Assembly: GCA_964247745.1 (NCBI GenBank)
Contig: CAXTVT010000003.1
Location: 35,492 to 99,491, forward strand
DNA length: 64,000 bases
Source: RH-AL1 sp964247745
GTDB lineage: Bacteria > Pseudomonadota > Alphaproteobacteria > Rhizobiales > Beijerinckiaceae
Direction: 5' to 3'
The notes below the pieces were generated by a model. The model had not been told where the DNA came from. It searched no databases and was given only the letters and a program-made list of their open reading frames with translations. Below are positions 54,951 to 64,000 of this stretch, piece after piece (positions within the stretch are counted from its first letter, which is position 1; every line of letters starts with the position of its first letter). A program made the translations under genes and the position numbers.

Positions 54951-56012
54951 TCAGCCGCCGGTGACGCTCATGTGACGGCCGACCGCCGGGGCCGGAAGCG
55001 CGCGGTCGATGATGAAGTCATGCCCCCTGGGCTTGCGCGCGATGGCCTTCGAGATGGCGTCGCCGAGCAGATCGTCATGCGAAGAAGCGCGCAACGCCGC
55101 GCGAAGATCGGCGGCATCGTCCTGTCCGAGACACATGTAGAGCGTACCGGTACAGGTCACCCGCACGCGGTTGCAGCTCTCGCAGAAATTGTGGGTCATC
55201 GGCGTGATGAAACCGAGCTTGCCGCCGGTTTCCTCGACCTTGACGTAGCGCGCCGGACCGGCGGTCTTGTAGGCAAGATCGGTCAGGCGGTATCGTTCAG
55301 CGAGGGTAGCCCGGACCTGGGAAAGCGGCAGGTACTGGTCGATGCGGTTCTCGCCGACCTCGCCCAGCGGCATCACCTCGATCAAGGTCAGATCCATGCC
55401 GCGGCCGTGGGCCCACTCGATCATCGAGGGAAGCTCGACATCGTTGACGCCCTTCAGCGCCACGGTGTTGATCTTGACCTTCAATCCTGCGGCCTGAGCC
55501 GCATCGAGGCCGCGTAGCACGACATCCAGCTCGCCCCGACGGGTGATCGCACGGAACTTGGACGCGTCGAGGCTGTCGATGGAGACGTTCACGCGGCGTA
55601 CCCCGGCATCGGCCAGTTCGTCGGCATAGCGCGCCAGCTGCGACCCGTTGCTGGTGAGCGTCAGCTCCTGCAACGCCCCGCTGACGAGGTGGCGCGACAG
55701 ACCGCGGATCAAGGCAATGAGGTCGCGCCGCACCAGCGGTTCGCCCCCGGTGAGACGGATCTTGCGCGTGCCGCGCGCGACAAAGGCCGAGCAGAGCCGA
55801 TCGAGCTCCTCAAGGGTCAGCAGGTCGCGGCGGGGCAGGAACTGCATGGTTTCCGCCATGCAGTAGACGCAGCGGAAATCGCATCTGTCGGTCACGGATA
55901 CGCGGATGTAATCGATGTGGCGGCCGAACGGGTCGACGAGCGGAGCGCGGGCGGCGGCCTCGGTCGTGACGTCGTGGGAGGCCAAAGCGGTCGCGGGTTG
56001 CATGGGTGTCAT
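54951..56012 (-). CDS. moaA: GTP 3',8-cyclase MoaA (molybdopterin biosynthesis)
   Basis: Radical SAM enzyme for the first step of molybdenum cofactor synthesis. The protein has 353 residues. The radical SAM cluster motif is CDFRCVYC (Cys44, Cys48, Cys51); the second cluster is in NFCESCNRVRVTCTGTLYMC. GGEPLVRRDL and TNGSQL support the SAM-binding core. The C-terminus ends in TGG, the Gly-Gly tail that is functionally important in MoaA. Start at 56012 or, equally possible, ATG 56003. It is divergent from the DUF971 gene, and moaC or other moa genes are not adjacent. Confidence 0.95.
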   Translation of the reverse strand: MTPMQPATALASHDVTTEAAARAPLVDPFGRHIDYIRVSVTDRCDFRCVYCMAETMQFLPRRDLLTLEELDRLCSAFVARGTRKIRLTGGEPLVRRDLIALIRGLSRHLVSGALQELTLTSNGSQLARYADELADAGVRRVNVSIDSLDASKFRAITRRGELDVVLRGLDAAQAAGLKVKINTVALKGVNDVELPSMIEWAHGRGMDLTLIEVMPLGEVGENRIDQYLPLSQVRATLAERYRLTDLAYKTAGPARYVKVEETGGKLGFITPMTHNFCESCNRVRVTCTGTLYMCLGQDDAADLRAALRASSHDDLLGDAISKAIARKPRGHDFIIDRALPAPAVGRHMSVTGG

Positions 56013-56053
56013 ATAGCGCCGAAGACGCGGGGCTGTAAGAGCGGAGACGAGGG

Positions 56054-56449
56054 ATGACGGGTGTCGATGCCGCATGGCCGACCGAGATCGCGGTGCGCGA
56101 CGGCGGCCGCACGCTTGCCGTCACCTTCGAGGACGGTGCCGCCTTCGAGCTGCCGGCGGAATACCTGCGGGTGATGAGCCCTTCGGCCGAGGTGCAGGGC
56201 CACAGCCGTCGCGAGCGCAAGACGGTCGGCGGCAAGCGCAACGTGGCGGTGATCGGCGCCGACCCCGTCGGCAGCTACGCGGTGCGGCTCTCGTTCGACG
56301 ACATGCATTCGACCGGATTGTTCACCTGGAGCTACCTTTACGAACTCGGCCGCGACAAGGCCGAGAGGTGGCCCACCTATCTCGCCGACCTGGAATCGCA
56401 AGGGCTCAGCCGCGACCGAGCCGGCGACGCCGTCAGGGGAGACCCGTGA
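56054..56449 (+). CDS. DUF971-family protein
   Basis: A 131-residue soluble protein of the DUF971 / gamma-butyrobetaine hydroxylase-like N-terminal domain type. The family marks are LPAEYLRVMSPSAEVQGHS, then NVAVIGADPVGSYAVRLSFD and STGLFTWSYLYELG. In bacteria such domains are tied to Fe-S cluster and Mrp/ApbC-type proteins, but the role is not proven. GAGGG just upstream supports the ATG. Its stop overlaps the next GTG start. Confidence 0.88.
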   Translation: MTGVDAAWPTEIAVRDGGRTLAVTFEDGAAFELPAEYLRVMSPSAEVQGHSRRERKTVGGKRNVAVIGADPVGSYAVRLSFDDMHSTGLFTWSYLYELGRDKAERWPTYLADLESQGLSRDRAGDAVRGDP

Positions 56450-56682
56450 GAGCGCGGCTCGCCGTCGCCTGCCTCGCAGCCCTCGCGACGACGTCTGCGA
56501 CCGCTCCGGCCTCGGCCCAGTCGACGACGGTGCCGCAGGCTGCGCCCTCGATTCCACCGGGCGAGGCGCCTCCCGAAGCCGCTCGCGATCCGCAGGGAAC
56601 CGACGATGCCTCGGCGCCGGGACGGCCGCGACAGGACAAGCCCGCGCCGCGGCGCGATCCGCCGCGTCAAGGGGACGATTGA
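56446..56682 (+). CDS. Small secreted Pro-rich protein of unknown function
   Basis: A 78-residue protein with a GTG start overlapping the DUF971 stop (GTGA). The N-terminus RARLAVACLAALATTSATAP then ASA is a signal peptide. The mature part is a low-complexity Pro/Ala/Arg tail ending DPPRQGDD, with no expected fold. Possibly a disordered envelope linker; coding status is supported mainly by the signal peptide and the coupling. Confidence 0.5.
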   Translation: MRARLAVACLAALATTSATAPASAQSTTVPQAAPSIPPGEAPPEAARDPQGTDDASAPGRPRQDKPAPRRDPPRQGDD

Positions 56683-56751
56683 ACCTTACGCTCCGCGTAG
56701 GCCGAGGCCTGCGGGCCCGTTCCAGTGACGTCTCGAACGGGAAATCCTACC

Positions 56752-57126
56752 ATGAAACATGCCTTGATCGTCCTCGTGGCGCTGGCGCTCGCCGCACCGG
56801 CCTTCGCACAGACCGCGCCTGCGCCCGCGGCGGCTCCCATCGCGCCGGCGGCGTCGAACCCGGCTGCGCCGAACGCCGACGCACCGGGCTCGGAGACCGA
56901 GAGCGGCAAGGACGGCGTCAAGGCGCTGCGCGCGAGCTGCCGCGACAAAGCCAAGTCCCAGGGACTGAAGGGGTCCGCCAAGCACGAGGCCGTCTCGGCC
57001 TGCGTGGTGCGGCAGCGGCCCGATCTCGCTGGCCGCGAGCAGTGCCGGACCGAGGGCTTCGGCAAGGGATTGCGCAAGAAGGAGCTGCACGCCTTCATCA
57101 AGGATTGCGCCAAGACGAAGGGTTGA
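56752..57126 (+). CDS. Secreted protein with PsiF-like repeats
   Basis: A 124-residue protein with a signal peptide (MKHALIVLVALALAAPAFA). After a Pro/Ala linker (TAPAPAAAPIAPAASNPAAP) come two related repeats of Cys-x2-KA/EG-K-G-L type: RASCRDKAKSQGLKG with EAVSACV, and EQCRTEGFGKGLRKKELHAF with IKDC. This resembles the PsiF repeat of periplasmic proteins. Four cysteines could make two disulfides. ATG at 56752. Confidence 0.7.
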   Translation: MKHALIVLVALALAAPAFAQTAPAPAAAPIAPAASNPAAPNADAPGSETESGKDGVKALRASCRDKAKSQGLKGSAKHEAVSACVVRQRPDLAGREQCRTEGFGKGLRKKELHAFIKDCAKTKG

Positions 57127-57128
57127 GT

Positions 57129-58145
57129 TCACCCCTCGCGGCCTGCCGCGGCGATGGCGGGCTCGTTCGTCGCCGCGTCCCCCTTGGCCACGGGCAGCTT
57201 CTGCTGCAGCCGGCGGCGTTCGAAGAGGATGACGACGACGATCGCGAAAGCGAGCGGGATGAGCAGGTAGAACAGCCTGAACATCAGCACGGCCGCGAGG
57301 ACCTTGGCCTTGGGGATCGTCGGTAGCGCATTGATGAAGATCAGGTCGAACACGCCGGCACCCGCCGGCGCGTTCGACAGCAGCGCCGCCGAGAACGAGC
57401 CGAGGAAGATCGCCAGAATGACGAAGAAGCCAGGATTTCCGGCTTCCGGCAGCGTGAAGTAGATGATGCCGGTGGCGCCGATCAGCTCCAGCGGCGCGGC
57501 CGCGAACTGTCGCGCGGCGATCTCCGGCTTGGGATAGAAGATCTCGTATCCGGCGATGCGAAACGGCGGCAGTCGCAGCACCGAGCCGGCGACATAGGCC
57601 GCGACCACGACCAGCGAGCCGGCGCCGATGATCCGCGCGATCGTCGTGTTGTTCAGCACATGCGGCAGCATGCCGGCGACGCGGCGCAGCTCCTGCGGCT
57701 CGAACACCAGCACGGCGCCGCCGAGGAGAAGCACGCCCAACGCGAAGGTGATCGAGCACACCGCGACCAGCACGGCGACCTGCGCGGCCGTGAGCCCCTT
57801 CGAGGAATAGGCGCGGTAGCGCACCATGGCGCCGGAGAACACCGAGACGCCGATGGTGTGGGACAGTGCGTAGGTCGTGAACGAGCAGACGGCCACGAAC
57901 GGCAGCGAGATCCAGTTGATGCCGAGATGCAGCAGCGCGATGCGGTCGTACCAGGCGAGCGCCGCATAGGCGAGCGCGGCGGACAGGAACGCCAGCAGGT
58001 AATCGACAACGGAGATCGAGCCGAGTTGGTGGATCACACCCGACGCCACGCTCTCGCCCTTGAACTCCTTCGACAGGAAGTAGAGCGACACGACGACCGC
58101 CACGAGGCCGAACACCGGCCAGACGTATTCGATGTAACGCTTCAT
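57129..58145 (-). CDS. YbhN/UPF0104-family membrane protein
   Basis: A 338-residue inner-membrane protein of the lysylphosphatidylglycerol-synthetase transmembrane (flippase-like) family, with about eight helices (for example VWPVFGLVAVVVSLYFLS, VDYLLAFLSAALAYAALAWY). Family-typical segments are FTTYALSHTIGVSVFSGAMV and GSFSAALLSNAPAGAGVFD. No synthetase domain is attached, so lipid flipping or a structural role is likelier than aminoacylation. The C-terminal tail is cytoplasmic and polar. The PsiF-like gene faces it with a 2-base gap. Confidence 0.88.
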   Translation of the reverse strand: MKRYIEYVWPVFGLVAVVVSLYFLSKEFKGESVASGVIHQLGSISVVDYLLAFLSAALAYAALAWYDRIALLHLGINWISLPFVAVCSFTTYALSHTIGVSVFSGAMVRYRAYSSKGLTAAQVAVLVAVCSITFALGVLLLGGAVLVFEPQELRRVAGMLPHVLNNTTIARIIGAGSLVVVAAYVAGSVLRLPPFRIAGYEIFYPKPEIAARQFAAAPLELIGATGIIYFTLPEAGNPGFFVILAIFLGSFSAALLSNAPAGAGVFDLIFINALPTIPKAKVLAAVLMFRLFYLLIPLAFAIVVVILFERRRLQQKLPVAKGDAATNEPAIAAAGREG

Positions 58146-58341
58146 CTCGCTCCGGAGGCGACGATCGCGGCTCGCTGCAGGAGCCGGCGCGCTCCTGCAA
58201 GGATCGCACCCTGCGCCGAGAGCAGGCATGTGGGCTTCGCGCTTGTCGGGAATGTGACGCGAGCGCGCGTCCCGGTCGAACGAAGCCGGCGGCCGCATGT
58301 TCTCGTCGCGCGCCGGGATGGCCGGCTGGGAAAGGTCTGCG

Positions 58342-58677
58342 ATGCTGACGCGAACCGCGATCTACGAAGGCACGATCCACGCGGGTCAGGAGGACGAGTT
58401 CTTCCAACGGGTCCGCGACGAACTCGAGCCGATGTGGCGTCGCTTTCCCCACGTCACGGCTGTTCGGGTGCAGCGCACGATGAAGAGCGATGCGGACGCC
58501 CGCCCGATCGCCATGATCCTCGAGATGGACTTTCCCGACATGAAGGCCATCGAGGCCTGTCTGGCCTCGTCGATCCGACCGGAATCGCACGAAGCGACCG
58601 AGAAGGTGATGACGTTGTTCGATGGGCGCTTCTACCACTACGTCACGGAGGCGACGGTGTTGGCACCGGCGTCGTGA
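58342..58677 (+). CDS. Small protein, probably dimeric alpha/beta-barrel fold
   Basis: A 111-residue soluble protein. The pattern of a long first strand (TRTAIYEGTIHAGQEDEFFQ), a helix, HVTAVRVQRTMKSDADARPI, then a strand and helix, FYHYVTEATV at the end fits a ferredoxin-like/EthD-type dimeric barrel. AAAGG six bases upstream supports the ATG. The next gene, GlcG-type, starts 10 bases later on the same strand, so they form a probable two-gene unit. Confidence 0.65.
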   Translation: MLTRTAIYEGTIHAGQEDEFFQRVRDELEPMWRRFPHVTAVRVQRTMKSDADARPIAMILEMDFPDMKAIEACLASSIRPESHEATEKVMTLFDGRFYHYVTEATVLAPAS

Positions 58678-58687
58678 GGCCGGCATC

Positions 58688-59098
58688 GTGAAGACGAGAC
58701 CGTTCCTTGCGGCCGCCGACGTCCGCCTTCTTCTCGAGGCCGCACGTGCGGAGGCCGAGCGGCTCGCTCTGGAGGTCTCCGTCGCGATCGTCGACGAGGC
58801 CGGCGTGCTGTTGGCGCTGGAGCGGCTCGACGGTGCTCGCCTGCACACGCCCGAGGCGGCGACGCTGAAGGCGCGCACCGCGGCCATCGTGCGTACGGCC
58901 ACGGCCGATCTTCAGAAATCGATCGTCGCAGACCCCGCCCTGCTCTCATTCCCCGGCCGCATGCCGCTGGCCGGCGGCGTACCCTTGGTTCACCGGGATA
59001 TCGTCGTTGGCGGGATCGGCTCCTCGGGTGGTGAGCCGCACGAGGACGAGGCGGTGTGCACCGCGGCGGTCCGGGCGCTTTCGCGACTGCAGGCGTAG
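58688..59098 (+). CDS. GlcG/HbpS-family protein
   Basis: A 136-residue soluble protein of the GlcG family (heme or small-ligand-binding fold). Marks are SVAIVDEAGVLLALERLDGA, then TPEAATLKARTAAI and the Gly-rich MPLAGGVPLVHRDIVVGGIG end. Start is GTG at 58688, 10 bases after the preceding stop. Function not known in this context; the nearby upstream gene may be a partner. Confidence 0.82.
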   Translation: MKTRPFLAAADVRLLLEAARAEAERLALEVSVAIVDEAGVLLALERLDGARLHTPEAATLKARTAAIVRTATADLQKSIVADPALLSFPGRMPLAGGVPLVHRDIVVGGIGSSGGEPHEDEAVCTAAVRALSRLQA

Positions 59099-59228
59099 AC
59101 AGCCGGCATGATCGAGCTTCGTCGAGGCCTGTGCGCGAGACCTCGGGGCTTGGCATCAAACCGAGCTTCGGTCACAACGTGCGACCCATCAGGTCCGCCC
59201 CCGACCATCCCGACAAGCGGAGCCGTCC

Positions 59229-59591
59229 ATGCCCTCGTTGAGCGTGCGGATCGATCTCGAGCCCAGCGGCCGTATCGGACCCGGCAAGATCGCACTGCTC
59301 GAAGCCATCGACGCGCATGGCTCGATCTCGGCGGCGGGGCGGGCGATGGGCATGTCCTACCGTCGCGCCTGGGAACTCGTCGAAGAGACGAACGGAATTT
59401 TCGGCGGCGCGGTCGCCGCGCGCCAAGTCGGGGGCCGCAACGGCGGCGGCGCCACCCTGACGCCGCTCGGTCACGATCTCGTCAGGCGCTTTCGCTCCGT
59501 GGAGCGGGTAGCGGCCGACGCCGCGCGGACTCATCTCGACGCTCTGCAGGCCGCGGTGAAGACCGATGTGGCGCCTGCGGTCGACGCCTAG
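59229..59591 (+). CDS. ModE-N-terminal-type winged-helix regulator
   Basis: A 120-residue DNA-binding protein of the ModE/LysR-like winged-HTH type. The recognition region is ALLEAIDAHGSISAAGRAMG followed by MSYRRAWELVEETN, as in the N-terminal half of ModE. The C-terminal molybdate-binding (MOP) domains are missing, so it senses molybdate, if at all, through another means. In some relatives such short proteins are separate regulators of molybdenum-related genes; moaA is 3.2 kb away but not adjacent. CGGAG is upstream of the ATG. Confidence 0.85.
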   Translation: MPSLSVRIDLEPSGRIGPGKIALLEAIDAHGSISAAGRAMGMSYRRAWELVEETNGIFGGAVAARQVGGRNGGGATLTPLGHDLVRRFRSVERVAADAARTHLDALQAAVKTDVAPAVDA

Positions 59592-59693
59592 GCCGCCGCA
59601 AGCCCTTCAATCCGGCGCCGCCCTCGGCGTTGTGGAGGCAGCCGACTGCGCCGCTGTAGCGCGCCGCGCGATCGAGTGCGGAGTGGTGCTCGC

Positions 59694-60266
59694 TCAGTAC
59701 CCGCAATGACAGTCGCGATGGATCTGGCGATAGACGGTGGTCGGCACCTCTTCCGTGCGATGGAAGGTGCGGTAGCTCGTGACCGGAACTTGCACCTGCG
59801 TCGTCACCGGACGGTAGATGGTGACGGGCACGAGGTGGGTGCGCTGCTCGACGCGATAGCCCTGCACCGGCACGGTATAGGCACGCGTCACGGGATGGTA
59901 CACGGTCTGCGGAACCACATAGGTGCGGGGAACCGGCGCCGGGCCGTATGCGTAGCCCGGCGGCAGTCCGCGGGGCTCCACGCCTTGTTCGTCACCGCCG
60001 CCATAGCCCGGCTGGTAACCGACGTCGGCACCATAGGCAGCGCCGCCGAGAAGGCCGGTTCCGAGACCGAGACCGGCCCCTAAGCCGGCGCCCAACCCGG
60101 CCCCGATCCCCTCGCCGATGCCGGTCCCGGCACCCTCCAAGCCGTAACCGCCCCCTTCACCGTATCCGCCTTCGTAGCCGTAGCCGCCCGCCGTTGCGAC
60201 GGTCGGCGCGAGGAGAGCGAGCAGGCCGGCAAGCAGGCCGGCGCGATGTGTCATCTGAATACGCAT
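59694..60266 (-). CDS. Secreted Gly-rich protein with tyrosine/proline repeats
   Basis: A 190-residue protein with a signal peptide (about 1-26, ending TATA). A Gly/Tyr-rich part (GGYGYEGGYGEGGGYG) precedes a hydrophobic GxGxG stretch (GIGAGLGAGLGAGLGLG, about 53-75), then a C-terminal part with repeated V-x-V-T-x-Y-R/H-P-V type units (YVVPQTVYHPVTRAYTVPV, LVPVTIYRPVTTQVQVPV, EVPTTVYRQ). The end is CHCGY. AGGGG upstream supports the ATG at 60266; a GTG at 60272 is possible. It may be an envelope or surface-structure protein; family unknown. Confidence 0.75.
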   Translation of the reverse strand: MRIQMTHRAGLLAGLLALLAPTVATAGGYGYEGGYGEGGGYGLEGAGTGIGEGIGAGLGAGLGAGLGLGTGLLGGAAYGADVGYQPGYGGGDEQGVEPRGLPPGYAYGPAPVPRTYVVPQTVYHPVTRAYTVPVQGYRVEQRTHLVPVTIYRPVTTQVQVPVTSYRTFHRTEEVPTTVYRQIHRDCHCGY

Positions 60267-60363
60267 GGTCACCCCTCACGACGCGTCGCGGCACCGCAAT
60301 GTTCCGAGACGGAACGCGTGCTCGCGATCGGGGAGGAGGTTGCAAGCGGCGGCCCAAACGAAG

Positions 60364-60389
60364 AAGGCCCGCATCGCTGCGGGCCTTTT
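60364..60389 (-). terminator. Probable rpoC terminator
   Basis: AAGGCCCGC and GCGGGCCTT form a stem around ATCGCT, 22 bases after the rpoC stop. On the minus strand it is followed by the T-rich TTCTTCGTTT. The T-run is interrupted, so strength is uncertain. Confidence 0.75.
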
Positions 60390-60410
60390 CCTTTGGTCTG
60401 AGGCCGCGCC

Positions 60411-64000
<3,590 letters not shown>

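Overview
The window is GC-rich and densely coded. It most resembles an alphaproteobacterial chromosome, probably Hyphomicrobiales (Rhizobiales). Pointers are the short alphaproteobacterial ProS, MsrA/MsrB exported versions, a Hyphomicrobiales-type small membrane protein coupled to a glutathionyl-hydroquinone reductase, an intracellular PhaZ, the rpsT-dnaA neighbourhood and many short secreted proteins. Genus cannot be fixed from sequence reading alone. Two genes run off the window: glgX at the left edge (5' end missing) and rpoC at the right edge (5' end missing).

Layout. 1-15302 (+) is one tightly coupled alpha-glucan/trehalose operon: glgX, treZ, a malQ-treY fusion, glgE, a treS-maltokinase fusion and glgB. 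Every junction is a 4-base ATGA overlap. It combines the TreY/TreZ route (glucan to trehalose) with the TreS/maltokinase/GlgE/GlgB route (trehalose to branched glucan), so carbon could cycle between the two storage forms. 15304-19649 holds a small unknown gene, tRNA-Leu(CAA), a metallo-beta-lactamase-fold hydrolase, pheS (not next to pheT or rplT) behind a bestrophin-like channel gene, and a secreted protein. 19713-22283 is dnaA and rpsT with a 783-base gap between them. 22451-30185 holds pssA, a ClpP-like exported serine protease, proS, two small membrane proteins, an isochorismatase-type hydrolase, a secreted protein, a CHASE3-type chemoreceptor and a 68-residue secreted peptide.

30334-35397 holds der with a YfgM-like partner, the small membrane protein plus glutathionyl-hydroquinone reductase, and phaZ. 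35407-39345 is the one clearly accessory stretch: a single-chain MmeI-like restriction-modification enzyme whose specificity region is AT-rich, a divergent 88-residue unknown gene, and inverted/repeated sequence resembling a mobile-element end. Core sequence resumes with prfB, which carries the classic programmed +1 frameshift. 40633-44832 holds a rhomboid protease, a polyamine-type ABC transporter lacking its binding protein, and a Uma2-family protein. 44837-50943 holds a histone-deacetylase-family enzyme, a CAP-domain lipoprotein with a MscS-type channel, and nudC-queC. 51029-60266 holds sdhE, an exported msrB-msrA pair, several small secreted proteins, an MgtC-like protein, moaA, a DUF971 protein, a YbhN-like membrane protein, a GlcG-family protein, a ModE-type HTH regulator and a Gly-rich secreted protein. 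The end is rpoC with its terminator.

No CRISPR array, rRNA operon, prophage or intact insertion sequence was seen. The least ordinary items are the fully overlapping glucan/trehalose operon with its two fusions, the low-GC specificity segment of the restriction enzyme with the adjacent repeat relic, the exported Msr pair with only catalytic (plus zinc) cysteines, and pheS cut off from its usual partners.
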